In this document: positions 1-8,833 of the stretch, one piece after another
Position numbering within the stretch: the stretch's first letter is position 1
Layout of the letters: every line of letters starts with the position of its first letter
NCBI RefSeq assembly: GCF_001514205.1
Contig: NZ_KQ948763.1
Location: 473,887-537,886, forward strand
DNA length: 64,000 nucleotides
From: Streptomyces griseoruber
GTDB taxonomy: Bacteria; Actinomycetota; Actinomycetes; Streptomycetales; Streptomycetaceae
Reading direction: 5' to 3'
Notes under the pieces: generated by a model
What the model was told of the DNA's origin: nothing
Database searches by the model: none
Seen by the model: the letters and a program-made list of their open reading frames with translations, nothing else
Translations under genes and position numbers: made by a program

Positions 1-2
1 TC

Positions 3-1235
3 GCCTACGAGGCACAGATGGACAAGGTGGCCGAGGAACTCGGCCTGGACCCGGTGGAGTTCCGGCAGCGCAACGCCATGGAGCAGGGCACGCTGCTGCC
101 GACCGGCCAGCCGGTCGACTCCCCGGCACCGGTCGCCGAACTCCTGCGCCGCGTCAAGGCGATGCCGATGCCGCCGGAGCGCCAGTGGGAGTCCAGCGAG
201 GGCGCGGACGTACGGCAGCTCCCCGGCGGCCTGTCCAACACCACCCACGGCGAGGGGGTGGTCCGGGGCGTCGGCTACGCGGTCGGCATCAAGAACGTCG
301 GCTTCTCCGAGGGCTTCGACGACTACTCCACCGCGCGCGTCCGGCTGGAGGCCGTGGCCGGCGAGGCCGTCGTCACCGTGCACACGGCGATGGCGGAGGT
401 CGGCCAGGGCGGGGTCACCGTGCACGCCCAGATCGCCCGCACCGAGCTGGGCGTCGCCCAGGTCACCATCCATCCCGCCAACACGGAGGTGGGCAGCGCC
501 GGTTCGACGTCGGCCTCCCGGCAGACGTACGTCACCGGCGGTGCTGTGAAGAACGCCTGCGAGCTGGTCCGCGAGCGGGTCCTGGAGATCGGGCGCCGGA
601 AGTTCGGCACCTACCACCCGGCCTGGGCCACCGCCGAACTGCTCCTGGAGGGCGGCAAGGTCGTCACCGACGGCGGCGAGGTCCTCGCCGACCTGGTCGA
701 CGTCCTCGGCGAGGAGGCCGTGGAGGTCGAGGAGGAGTGGCGGCACCGGCCCACCGAGCCCTTCGACCTGCGCACCGGGCAGGGCAACGGCCATGTCCAG
801 TACAGCTTCGCCGCGCACCGGGCGGTCGTCGAGGTCGACACCGAGCTGGGCCTGGTCAAGGTGATCGAGCTGGCCTGCGCCCAGGACGTCGGCAAGGCGC
901 TCAACCCGCTGTCCGTGCTCGGCCAGATCCAGGGCGGCACCACCCAGGGCCTCGGCATCGCCGTCATGGAGGAGATCATCGTCGACCCGAGGACGGCGAA
1001 GGTGAAGAACCCCTCCTTCACGGACTACCTCATCCCCACCATCCTCGACACGCCGACCATCCCCGTCGATGTGCTCGAACTCGCCGACGACCACGCCCCG
1101 TACGGCCTGCGCGGCGTCGGCGAGGCACCCACCCTGTCCTCCACCCCGGCGGTCCTCGCGGCCATCCGCGCCGCGACGGGCCTGGAGCTGAACAGGACGC
1201 CGGTACGCCCGGAACACCTCACCGGCACGGCGTAG
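3..1235 (+). CDS. Xanthine dehydrogenase family molybdopterin-binding subunit (3' part)
   Basis: C-terminal ~410 residues of a molybdenum hydroxylase large subunit (xanthine dehydrogenase/PucD type); the reading frame is open at the left edge, so the start lies outside. Visible family signs are the cofactor-binding stretch GSAGSTSASRQTY and, about 40 residues before the stop, GLRGVGEAP, whose Glu is the usual catalytic base. The enzyme would hydroxylate a purine or similar N-heterocycle in the cytoplasm together with FAD and 2Fe-2S subunits that probably lie upstream. An xdhC gene follows 740 bp downstream, as expected for a Mo-hydroxylase locus. The exact substrate cannot be read from the sequence. 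Confidence 0.9.
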   Translation, partial: AYEAQMDKVAEELGLDPVEFRQRNAMEQGTLLPTGQPVDSPAPVAELLRRVKAMPMPPERQWESSEGADVRQLPGGLSNTTHGEGVVRGVGYAVGIKNVGFSEGFDDYSTARVRLEAVAGEAVVTVHTAMAEVGQGGVTVHAQIARTELGVAQVTIHPANTEVGSAGSTSASRQTYVTGGAVKNACELVRERVLEIGRRKFGTYHPAWATAELLLEGGKVVTDGGEVLADLVDVLGEEAVEVEEEWRHRPTEPFDLRTGQGNGHVQYSFAAHRAVVEVDTELGLVKVIELACAQDVGKALNPLSVLGQIQGGTTQGLGIAVMEEIIVDPRTAKVKNPSFTDYLIPTILDTPTIPVDVLELADDHAPYGLRGVGEAPTLSSTPAVLAAIRAATGLELNRTPVRPEHLTGTA

Positions 1236-1974
1236 GAACCCACCCCCATTCGCCTCGGGCCGTCCCCCGGGCCGGCACCACCCGTCCCAACCCCCGCTGA
1301 GACTTGGGAGACGGCACCATGGCCCAGCAGTCCCTGGAGCCCGCAAGAGGGGCGTGGGAGGCGGAAGCCGTCTCCCGCGTCCACGCCGACCGGTCTTGGC
1401 TCGACCGCCCCTCGTACCGGCGAGGATCCGTGGTGGCGCCAGGGGCGCGTGGCCGGGTCCCCGCCTTCCCGGCGCGGGCACACATCCTGCTCCTCGACCG
1501 TTCCTGGGCGGTGGACGAGAGCAGACCCTTCCCCCGGCACGCCCCGAACGGTCCTGGGCTCGCTGGTCGTCCGCTGTCGCAACCGGGCGGCGACGCGGAT
1601 CCTGTCCGCGGTCCGATGCCGGAAGGGCGGAGTCCCTCACGACCCGGGCTTCCGGGGGAGGCAGGAGGCGACGGGGAGGCCCTGAGCCGCGCAAGCCGAC
1701 GATCACCCGATCGAGCCGATCCGGCTCAGGGCCAGCCCGCTGGCTCCCGCTCGCCCCTCGGTGCGGCGGGCGAACTGACCGGCCGGCCGGTGCTGCAGCG
1801 GGCGGCGGGCGCCCCCGCACGGGCCTCGCCTCGGTCGTCAGACCGGTGCCTTCCTGTGGGGCCTCTGAAGCATCTTCCTGCTCCATTTCGCCCTCCATCC
1901 CTTTGAGGACTGGTTGGGCGTGCACCAGCCGGCCTTCGCCGCACCCTCCACCCCGACCGTCAAGGAGACAGGAC
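1236..1974. other. 740-bp stretch without a convincing gene; possible transporter remnant
   Basis: No frame here has a recognisable domain. A 196-codon frame from ATG 1319 (preceded by GGGAGA) is Pro/Arg/Ser-rich and loses third-position GC bias after about 40 codons. Near the end, in a different frame (1842-1970), a hydrophobic run reads TGAFLWGL, stop, then IFLLHFALHPFEDWLGV. It looks like the last transmembrane helix of a decayed membrane protein, possibly a nucleobase permease given the neighbours. The ribosome-binding site AAGGAGA of xdhC sits at about 1962-1968. Treated as a decayed intergenic region. Confidence 0.4.
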
Positions 1975-3126
1975 ATGCTGGACATCGCCGAGGAACTCGT
2001 CCGGTGGGTCGAGCAGGGACGTGACTTCGCCGTCGCCACCGTGGTGGCCGTCGGCGGCAGCGCGCCCCGCCGGCCCGGCGCCACCCTCGCGGTGGACGCC
2101 GACGGCACGGCGATCGGCTCGGTCTCCGGGGGCTGCGTGGAGGGCGCGGTGTACGACCTGTGCCGCGAGGCCCTCGCCGACGGCGGGACGGTCCTCGAAC
2201 GCTTCGGCTACAGCGACGACGACGCCTTCGCCGTGGGCCTCACCTGCGGCGGTGTCATCGACATCCTCGTCACCCCGGTGCGGGCCGGCGACCCGGTCCG
2301 CGCGGTGGCCGAGGCCGCGCTCGCCACCGCCGCGGCCGGCGGCAGGGCGGCGCTGGCCCGGGTCGTCACCGGCCCGGCGGACCTCGTCGGCCGCGCGCTC
2401 CTCGTCCGCCCCGACGGCTCGTACGACGGCGGCTTCGGCGACCGTCCCGAACTGGACCGCACGGTGGCCGCCGAGGCCGCCGCCCTCCTCGACGCCGGCC
2501 GCACCGGCACCCTGGAGATCGGCGAGCAGGGCTCCCGCTGCGGAGCCCCGCTCACCGTCCTCGTGGAGTCCTCGGTCCCGCCGCCCCGGATGATCGTGTT
2601 CGGCGCGATCGACTTCGCCGCGGCGCTCGTCCGGGTCGGCAAGTTCCTCGGCCACCACGTCACGGTGTGCGACGCCCGCCCGGTCTTCGCGACCCGGGCC
2701 CGCTTCCCCGAGGCCGACGAGATCGTCGTCGAGTGGCCGCACCGGTATCTGGAGCGCACGGAGGTGGACGCCAGGACCGTCCTGTGCGTGCTGACCCACG
2801 ACGCCAAGTTCGACGTCCCCCTGCTGCGGCTGGCGCTGCGGCTGCCCGTGGCCTACGTCGGCGCGATGGGGTCCCGCCGCACCCATCTGGACCGTAACGA
2901 ACGCCTCCGCGCAGTCGGCGTCACGGAACGGGAACTGGCCCGTCTGCACTCACCCATCGGCCTCGACCTGGGTGCCCGCACCCCCGAGGAGACGGCCCTG
3001 TCGATCGCCGCCGAGATCGTGGCCTCCCGCCGCGGTGGCACCGGCGTCCCCCTCACCGGCGCCCACACCCCGATCCACCACGACCTGCCCGCCCGCCCGA
3101 CGGCCCGGATCGGCTCGGTGGCCTGA
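1975..3126 (+). CDS. XdhC/CoxI family Mo-cofactor insertion protein
   Basis: 383-residue protein of the XdhC/CoxI family. Such proteins bind and sulfurate molybdenum cofactor and hand it to xanthine-dehydrogenase-type enzymes in the cytoplasm. The N-terminal XdhC domain shows VGGSAPRRPGATLAV (about residues 27-41) and SGGCVEGAVYD (about 50-60); the C-terminal Rossmann-like domain starts near residue 200 (MIVFGAIDFAAALV) and contains YVGAMGSRRTH. The ATG at 1975 follows AAGGAGA with good spacing; longer upstream frames are not needed. It serves the enzyme whose end is at 1235 and perhaps also the Mo-enzyme at 10.3-12.9 kb, since no second xdhC is seen. Confidence 0.9.
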   Translation: MLDIAEELVRWVEQGRDFAVATVVAVGGSAPRRPGATLAVDADGTAIGSVSGGCVEGAVYDLCREALADGGTVLERFGYSDDDAFAVGLTCGGVIDILVTPVRAGDPVRAVAEAALATAAAGGRAALARVVTGPADLVGRALLVRPDGSYDGGFGDRPELDRTVAAEAAALLDAGRTGTLEIGEQGSRCGAPLTVLVESSVPPPRMIVFGAIDFAAALVRVGKFLGHHVTVCDARPVFATRARFPEADEIVVEWPHRYLERTEVDARTVLCVLTHDAKFDVPLLRLALRLPVAYVGAMGSRRTHLDRNERLRAVGVTERELARLHSPIGLDLGARTPEETALSIAAEIVASRRGGTGVPLTGAHTPIHHDLPARPTARIGSVA

Positions 3127-3139
3127 CCCGACCGGCCCC

Positions 3140-3580
3140 TCACGCCTCGCGCAGCAGCCTGTCCACCGCCCGCCCGAACATCCGGCGGCCCGCCGTACGC
3201 AGCAGCGGATCGAAGGGGGACGGCAGGAAGCGGACGCCGAGCTCCTCGCGCCAGACGACCCGGGTACGGCCGTCCGGGCCCGGCCGCACCTCGATCTCGG
3301 CCCAGCCCCGGACCACCCGGCCGCGTTTGACGAGCCGGCACCGGCCCGGCTCGTCGCCGGCCGGCGGTTGCCACACGGTGACCTCCATCCGGTCGTCGAA
3401 GGACAGCGGGCCGACCCCTGAACGGGCCACGATCACCGTGCCCTCGCCGTTCGGCGGGGGAGTGACCACGGTGACGCGGGTGAGCGGGACCACCTCGCCG
3501 TGCCGCTGCCATCCGGTGAGCCGGCGCCATGCCTCCGCGAGGGGGAGCGGCGCGGTGCGTTCGAGCTGGAAGATGACCAC
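3140..3580 (-). CDS. SRPBCC (START-like) family protein
   Basis: 146-residue protein starting VIFQLERTAPLPLAEAWRRL, the usual opening strand and helix of SRPBCC/polyketide-cyclase-like folds, and ending with a long amphipathic helix (RRMFGRAVDRLLREA). The family binds hydrophobic ligands in a deep cavity; ligand and role here are unknown. A GTG start at 3580 is chosen because the fold begins directly after it; the frame is open far upstream only as a shadow of the P450 gene. It is divergent from that P450 (114-bp gap), so the two may share a regulatory region. Confidence 0.8.
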   Translation of the reverse strand: MVIFQLERTAPLPLAEAWRRLTGWQRHGEVVPLTRVTVVTPPPNGEGTVIVARSGVGPLSFDDRMEVTVWQPPAGDEPGRCRLVKRGRVVRGWAEIEVRPGPDGRTRVVWREELGVRFLPSPFDPLLRTAGRRMFGRAVDRLLREA

Positions 3581-3694
3581 ACGACGATCGTAGGCAGCCC
3601 ATGCGGCCCCTCTGTCGGGTCGTACGCCCGTACGGCACCATGAGGGCCGACCCCGCACGCACCCCGCACCACCACCGGCACGGGAGGACGTCAC

Positions 3695-4921
3695 GTGGAC
3701 CGCACTGGGCTCGGCGCACTGGACGACATGCAGCGGGACCCCTACCCGCTCTACGGACGGGCACGGGCGGCCGAGGGCCTGCTCCACGTCCCCGAGCTGG
3801 ACGCCTGGCTGGTCGCCCGCGACCACGACGTACGCGAGGTGCTGCGCAGGCCGGAGGACTTCTCGTCGGCGGGGGCGCTGCGCCCCGACGTGATGCCCTC
3901 GCCGGCCGCGCTCGCGGTGCTCGGCACCGGGTTCGGCGGGCGGCCGGTGGTCGTCGGCACCGACGGCGAGGAGCACCAGCGGCTGCGCGCGCCCCTCGTC
4001 CGCGGTCTCTCCCCCGCGCGGGTCGCCGCCGTCCTTCCGTACGCCGCTGAGCGTGCCGCCGCCCTGGTCGAGGAGTTCGCCGGGGACGGGCGGGTGGAGC
4101 TGATGGCGGCGTACGCGCGCCGGCTGCCCGGCGAGGTCGTCGGGCGGATCGTCGGGCTCGACCCGGCCGATGTGCCCGTCGTCGTGCACGGCGGCCACCG
4201 GGCGGAGGAGCTGCTGTTCCGGCCCCTGACGGAGAAGGAGCAGATCGCCGCCGCGGAGGACACCGTCGCCGGACAGCGCCTCCTGGACCGGTACGCCCGT
4301 GACCGGCACGCCGACCCGCGCCCCGACCTGTGCTCGGAGATCGTCGCCTCGGTGGCCTCCGCCGCCTCCTCGCCGGGCGAACTCACCCTGGACGAACGGC
4401 ACGAGGTGGTCTCCCACCTCCAGAACCTGGTGATCGCGGGCCACTTGACCACCACCGCGCTGATCGGGACCTGCGTGCTGCATCTGCTGCGGCACCCTGC
4501 CCAGTGGGACCTGCTGTGCGCGGAGCCGGAGCGGATCCCCGCGGCCGTCGAGGAGGCCGCCCGCCACGACACCGCGCTCCAGGGCTTCCGCCGGGTCACC
4601 ACCCGGCCGCTCACCCTCGCCGGCACCGAACTCCCCGCCGGGGCCTGTCTGTTCGTCGCCTTCGGCGCGACGGGCCGGGACGGGGCGCGGCATCCGCGGC
4701 CGGACGAGTTCGACATCACCCGCCCGCCCGGCCGCCACCTCGCCTTCGGCCACGGTCCGCACGCCTGCCCCGGCGCCCAGCTGGCCCGCGAGCAACTCCG
4801 CCTGACGCTGGCCGAGTTGACCCGCCGCCTGCCCGGCCTCCGGCTCGACCCGGACCACCCCGTCACTATGCGCCCCACCTTGATCCACCGCTCCCCGCAG
4901 GAGCTGCGTCTGACCTGGTGA
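3695..4921 (+). CDS. Cytochrome P450 with an atypical I-helix
   Basis: 408-residue soluble bacterial P450. Seen: ExxR as EAAR in the K helix (VEEAARHDTALQGFRR) and the haem loop FGHGPHACPGAQLAR with the proximal Cys about 55 residues before the end. The I-helix reads IAGHLTTTALIG: the acidic residue of the usual AGxE/DT motif is Leu, preceded by His. The GTG start at 3695 follows GGGAGGA. No ferredoxin gene is adjacent, so redox partners would come from elsewhere (one pair lies at 20.5-21.9 kb). It ends 1 bp before the convergent deacetylase gene. Substrate unknown; the missing acid suggests altered oxygen activation. Confidence 0.92.
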   Translation: MDRTGLGALDDMQRDPYPLYGRARAAEGLLHVPELDAWLVARDHDVREVLRRPEDFSSAGALRPDVMPSPAALAVLGTGFGGRPVVVGTDGEEHQRLRAPLVRGLSPARVAAVLPYAAERAAALVEEFAGDGRVELMAAYARRLPGEVVGRIVGLDPADVPVVVHGGHRAEELLFRPLTEKEQIAAAEDTVAGQRLLDRYARDRHADPRPDLCSEIVASVASAASSPGELTLDERHEVVSHLQNLVIAGHLTTTALIGTCVLHLLRHPAQWDLLCAEPERIPAAVEEAARHDTALQGFRRVTTRPLTLAGTELPAGACLFVAFGATGRDGARHPRPDEFDITRPPGRHLAFGHGPHACPGAQLAREQLRLTLAELTRRLPGLRLDPDHPVTMRPTLIHRSPQELRLTW

Positions 4922-4922
4922 G

Positions 4923-5714
4923 TCAGCGGTAGACCTTCCCCGGCTCCGCCGTGCCCGGCGCGAGGAGCTGGGGCACGGTGACGAACACGAAACCCCGTTC
5001 CTTCAGGGCGTCGATGATGCCGGGCACGGCCGGGACCGTCCCGTCGTAGAGGTCGTGCAGCAGGATGATGCCGTCGCGGTCGGCCTGGGCGAGGACGCGT
5101 TCGGTGATGAGCGCCGAGTCGGTCGTCTGATAATCCTTGGCGGTCACCGTCCACAGGACCTCCGCGAGGCCCTGCTCGCGGCAGATCTCGTGCACGGTCT
5201 CGTTCGTGCGGCCCTGCGGCGGGCGCATCAGGGTGGGGCGGCGGCCGGTGAGGCGCTCTATCGCGTCGTCGGGGCGCCGGAGTTCCTCGCGTATCTCGTC
5301 CGGCTCGATCCGGGTCAGTATTTTGTGGTCCCAGGTGTGGCTGGCCACCTCGTGGCCCTCGGCGGCCATGCGCCGGACGAGGTCCGGATACTTCTCGATG
5401 TGGCGCTTCCCCAGCAGGAAGAAGGTCGCGTGGACCTGTTTCTCCTTGAGGATGTCCAGCAGACGGGCCGAGTGCTCACTGGGGCCCGCGTCGAAGGTGA
5501 GCGCGATGCACTTCACCTCGCGGCAGTCGACGGCACCCAGGCGGGCGGCCGCCTGCACGGTGGCCGCCGGGCGGGCGCGGGCGGCGCTGGGGGCGGTGGT
5601 GTCGAGACCACCGCAGCCGGTGAGTGTGACCGCCAGGCAGGCGGCCGCCGCCGAGACGGCGACGGCACGCAACCCGGCCCCCGTTTTCTTCATCTTCCTG
5701 GTCAGAGAAGGCAT
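4923..5714 (-). CDS. Lipoprotein polysaccharide deacetylase (NodB/CE4 family)
   Basis: Predicted secreted lipoprotein: basic N-terminus (KMKK), hydrophobic core, lipobox LTGC, then a Ser/Ala-rich linker and a NodB domain. CE4 motifs seen are ALTFDAGPSEHS (motif 1, with Ala where many members have the second Asp), SHTWDH (motif 2, metal-binding His pair), RPPQGRTN (motif 3), and ILLHD near the end (catalytic His). Family members remove N- or O-acetyl groups from chitin-like glycans or peptidoglycan. ATG 5714 is taken as the start; ATG 5729 or 5693 are possible. A near-canonical -10 (TATAGT) lies 6 nt before ATG 5714, so the mRNA may be leaderless. Confidence 0.85.
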   Translation of the reverse strand: MPSLTRKMKKTGAGLRAVAVSAAAACLAVTLTGCGGLDTTAPSAARARPAATVQAAARLGAVDCREVKCIALTFDAGPSEHSARLLDILKEKQVHATFFLLGKRHIEKYPDLVRRMAAEGHEVASHTWDHKILTRIEPDEIREELRRPDDAIERLTGRRPTLMRPPQGRTNETVHEICREQGLAEVLWTVTAKDYQTTDSALITERVLAQADRDGIILLHDLYDGTVPAVPGIIDALKERGFVFVTVPQLLAPGTAEPGKVYR

Positions 5715-5715
5715 G

Positions 5716-5759
5716 CCGAGACTATACATAGCGCGTATACACCCTATGTATAGTCTCGG
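5716..5759. promoter_or_regulatory. Perfect 16-bp inverted repeat (operator candidate) upstream of the deacetylase gene
   Basis: Arms CCGAGACTATACATAG (5716-5731) and CTATGTATAGTCTCGG (5744-5759) are perfectly complementary around a 12-nt spacer (CGCGTATACACC). The arms are AT-rich for this genome and directly abut the ATG at 5714. On the minus strand the last arm contains TATAGT placed as a -10 for a leaderless transcript. No T-tract follows, so an operator is more likely than a terminator. A repressor bound here would block the deacetylase promoter; which regulator is unknown. Confidence 0.7.
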
Positions 5760-5793
5760 TGTCGTGCGGTCGGGCGGCCCTCCGGGCCCTGCC

Positions 5794-7242
5794 CTACTGG
5801 GCGTAGAAGGTGGCGTCCCCCTTGTCCGTCGTGGTGCTCGGGGTCTGCACGTACAGCAGGTAGTTGTAGTGCCGGATGTAGCGGCCCGCGTAGTTGTACG
5901 ACTCGTACGAGATCCCCGCCGAGTCGGCGAGCCCGGACCGCTGGTAGAAGCTGGCGTCGGAGGCGAAGGCCGAGGTGCCGTCGTTCTTCTCCACCCACAC
6001 CTCGAAGTTCTTGTGCCGCAGGTAGTAGCCGGGGAAGTTGGCCGACTCCAGCGACACCGTGCCGGTACCGGCCAGCCCCGTCACGACCCGGAACTGCGAG
6101 TCCGCGAGCGGGCTGACGTTCGCCTCGATCCTCCCCCGGTACTCCCAGTGCCGGATGAACCGGTCCGGGTAGTTGAAGGAGGAGAACCGCTGCGGGGTGA
6201 CCCCGTCGGCGACCGGGATGCCGAAGTCCGGCGTGCCGTCCGCCTTCCAGTACACCTTCTGCACCCGGGTCCGCCGGTTGGGGTCGTTCAGCGGGTCGCC
6301 GGAGATGTCCTTGTAGCTGCGGTCGTGGTAGACGAGGATGTCCGACTTGCCGTCCTCGGACACGGTGAAGGAGTTGTGCCCCGGCCCGTACTGCGAGGTC
6401 GCCGCGCTCGACGCGAACACCGGCGACGAACCCTTCGTCCAGGACGCCGCGTTCGTCAGGTCCGCCGTCGCGGACGCGGTCAGCATCCCCAGGCAGTAGT
6501 TGGCGTCCGTGGCGCTCGCCGAGTAGGTCAGGAACACCTTGCCGCCGTGCTGGATCAGAGCCGGCCCCTCGTTGACCTTGTAGCCCACCGTCTCCCAGGA
6601 CAGCGTCGGCTGCGAGATCTCCGTCGGAGTGCCGGAGATCGTCCAGGGGTTGGACATCTTCGCGATGAACAGGCTCGTGTTGTTGTCCTCGGACGGGTTG
6701 TGCTGCGCCCAGGCGAGATAGCGCACGCCGTTCACCACGAAGGTGGTGGCGTCCAGGGAGAAGCTCTCCCAGGTGGTCGTGATCTGGCCCTTCTCGGTCC
6801 AGGTCGCGGTCAGTGGGTTGGAACCGGTGCCTTCGAGGACGTACATCCGGATCGCCCACACGTCGGAGGTCGACCCGGCCGCGAAGTACACGTACCACTT
6901 GCCGTCGATGAAGTGGATCTCCGGCGCCCAGATGTGCGCGCCCATGATCCCGCTGGAGTGCTTGGTCCAGATGGTGACCTCGGAGGCCGTGGCGAGGCCC
7001 TGGATGGTCGTCGCCCGGCGCAGCACGATGCGGTCGTACTCCGGGACGGTGGCGGTGAAGTAGTAGTAGCCGTCGGTGTGCTTGAAGATGTGCGGGTCGG
7101 CGCGCTGCGCGGCGATCGGGTTGGTGTAGGTCACGGCGGGCGATTCCGGTACGGCGGCCTGGGCGGGGGAGCCCACGCCGGTGAGGACGGCCGCGAGGGC
7201 GACGAGGACGGCCAGGAGCAGCCGTACGGCGTTGCGTCTCAA
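5794..7242 (-). CDS. Secreted GH43 exo-arabinofuranosidase with C-terminal CBM42
   Basis: 482 residues: signal peptide ending at AQAA (about residue 30), five-bladed GH43 domain (about 38-330) and an AbfB/CBM42 arabinose-binding domain (about 340-482) with the repeating FNYPDRFIRHWEYRG, FPGYYLRHKNF and YAGRYIRHYNY pattern. GH43 carboxylates are visible: Asp in QRADPHIF (base), Asp in SLDATTFV (pKa modulator) and Glu in VNEGPALI (acid). The architecture matches the S. avermitilis exo-1,5-alpha-L-arabinofuranosidase Araf43A. It acts outside the cell on arabinan side chains. TTG start at 7242 with GGAG upstream. It sits directly downstream of the second GH43 gene and is probably co-transcribed with it. 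Confidence 0.92.
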   Translation of the reverse strand: MRRNAVRLLLAVLVALAAVLTGVGSPAQAAVPESPAVTYTNPIAAQRADPHIFKHTDGYYYFTATVPEYDRIVLRRATTIQGLATASEVTIWTKHSSGIMGAHIWAPEIHFIDGKWYVYFAAGSTSDVWAIRMYVLEGTGSNPLTATWTEKGQITTTWESFSLDATTFVVNGVRYLAWAQHNPSEDNNTSLFIAKMSNPWTISGTPTEISQPTLSWETVGYKVNEGPALIQHGGKVFLTYSASATDANYCLGMLTASATADLTNAASWTKGSSPVFASSAATSQYGPGHNSFTVSEDGKSDILVYHDRSYKDISGDPLNDPNRRTRVQKVYWKADGTPDFGIPVADGVTPQRFSSFNYPDRFIRHWEYRGRIEANVSPLADSQFRVVTGLAGTGTVSLESANFPGYYLRHKNFEVWVEKNDGTSAFASDASFYQRSGLADSAGISYESYNYAGRYIRHYNYLLYVQTPSTTTDKGDATFYAQ

Positions 7243-7294
7243 GGGAGTTCTCCAGGGGATGGGGAGATGCGGGAAGATGCGGGGGCGGGTGGGG

Positions 7295-8815
7295 TCAGGT
7301 GGTGGGCACGAGGCGCCACTGCTGGCAGGTGTTGTCCAGCCAGGTCCACTGGCGTACGTCGGTGCCGTTCGCGGTACCGCAGTTCGCTACGTCGGCGACC
7401 TTGCCGGTGGACTCGTTGACGATCCGGACGTAGTCGCCGGTGGCGGTGAACACCAGCCGGAAGCGCTGGCACTTGTTGTTCAGCCACGACCACTGGCGGA
7501 TGTCGGTGCCGTCCGCGCTCGCGCAGTCGGCGATGTCGGCGACCTTGCCGGTGGCCACGTTGACCAGCCGGTTGGTGTCGTCGCCGAGGTCCTCGATCTT
7601 CCACTTCTGGTTGGTCCCGCCGTTGCAGGTCCACTGGAAGATGTTCGTGCCGTCGGCCGTGGCGCCGCCCTCGACGTCCAGGCACTTGCCGCTGTTGCGG
7701 TTGACCAGGGTGTACGCGGCCGGGGTCGCCGCCGTCTCGCCCGACGGGCCGGGCAGCGAGGTGCCGAGGGCGACCGGGGTGCCGAAGTTCGGGGTGCCGT
7801 CGGCGTTCCAGGTGAACTTCTGCGCCCGTGTCGTGCGCCCGTTGCCGCAGCCGCCGCTGCTGGAGGAGTTGGCGTGGTAGACGATCCAGTTCTCGGTGCC
7901 GTCCGGCGAGCTGAAGAAGCCGTTGTGACCGGGACCGTAGACCCCGCCCGTGTCACTGCGCTGGAAGACCGGCGACTGCGTCTTCGTCCACGAGGACGGG
8001 CTGAGCGGATCGGAGCCGGTCAGCTCCAGCAGCCCCAGCTTGTAGTCGGCCGTGGTGCAGTAGCTCGCCGAGAACGTCAGGAACGTACGGCCGCCGTGAT
8101 ACAGCGGCTCGGGGCCCTCGTTCACCGCCGCGCCCGAGGTCTCCCAGCTCAGCGTGGGGCTGGAGATGATCGTGAAGGTGTCGCTGGAGAGCGTGTACGG
8201 GTTGCTCATCGGCGCGATGACCAGGCTCTGCTTGCTGCCGTTGATGAACCCGCTGCCCACCAGGTACAGCTTGCTGTTCGCCTGGAGCACGGTGGCGTCG
8301 ATCAGCCAGCCGCCCGGCGTGAGGTTGGAGCCGGTGAGCGACCCCTTGTAGGTGTACGGGCCCAGCGGATCGGTGCCGGAGCTCTCCAGGACATGGGTGC
8401 GCTGGGAGTCGCAGCAGGAGACGCCGCTCGGCCCGGCCGAGTAGTACAGGTACCAGTGGCCGTTGAACTGGTGGAGTTCCGGCGCCCAGATGTTGGTGTT
8501 GCGGGTGGACGTGGTGTCCGACCAGACCTGCACATTGGGCGCGGTGGCGAGGCCGGCCAGTGTCGGCGACTTGCGGATGCCGAGGATGCCGGTGAACGTC
8601 GTGGTGATCAGGTAGTAGTTGCCGTCGTAGTACTCCAGCCAGGGGTCGGCCCCCTTGTACGACTTCAGCGGGTTGGTGTACGGGCGGCCGTCCGCCGCGG
8701 ACACCGGCTGGGTCGCCGCCACCAGGGCCACCAGCAGCGTCAGCACGCAGACGAGCAGAGGTCTGCGGCGGCGCGTCGCGGGCGAACCGGGGCGCCGACG
8801 GAACATCCGAGGCAT
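7295..8815 (-). CDS. Secreted GH43 glycosidase with C-terminal ricin-type lectin domain (CBM13)
   Basis: 506 residues: Arg-rich n-region and signal peptide to about residue 40, GH43 domain (about 44-360) with base Asp in YKGADPWLEYY, pKa Asp in LIDATVLQ and acid Glu in VNEGPEPLY, then a ricin B/CBM13 trefoil (about 370-506) with three QxW-type repeats (NQKWKI, CQRFRL, CQQWRL). It would hydrolyse arabinan or arabinoxylan outside the cell while the lectin domain holds the polymer. ATG 8815 is used; ATG 8806 is possible. With the following GH43/CBM42 gene it forms a two-gene arabinan-degrading unit behind an operator-like region at 8834-8862. Confidence 0.9.
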   Translation of the reverse strand: MPRMFRRRPGSPATRRRRPLLVCVLTLLVALVAATQPVSAADGRPYTNPLKSYKGADPWLEYYDGNYYLITTTFTGILGIRKSPTLAGLATAPNVQVWSDTTSTRNTNIWAPELHQFNGHWYLYYSAGPSGVSCCDSQRTHVLESSGTDPLGPYTYKGSLTGSNLTPGGWLIDATVLQANSKLYLVGSGFINGSKQSLVIAPMSNPYTLSSDTFTIISSPTLSWETSGAAVNEGPEPLYHGGRTFLTFSASYCTTADYKLGLLELTGSDPLSPSSWTKTQSPVFQRSDTGGVYGPGHNGFFSSPDGTENWIVYHANSSSSGGCGNGRTTRAQKFTWNADGTPNFGTPVALGTSLPGPSGETAATPAAYTLVNRNSGKCLDVEGGATADGTNIFQWTCNGGTNQKWKIEDLGDDTNRLVNVATGKVADIADCASADGTDIRQWSWLNNKCQRFRLVFTATGDYVRIVNESTGKVADVANCGTANGTDVRQWTWLDNTCQQWRLVPTT

Positions 8816-8833
8816 ACAGGACCGTCCCTTGTC

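Noticed and set aside
1304..1906. Candidate 200-residue protein with a Shine-Dalgarno-like GGGAGA before ATG 1319
   Set aside because: Coding bias fades after about 40 codons, no domain, Pro/Arg/Ser-rich.
5137..7419. 760-codon plus-strand open frame
   Set aside because: Antisense of the deacetylase and GH43 genes; switches composition at gene boundaries as shadows do.
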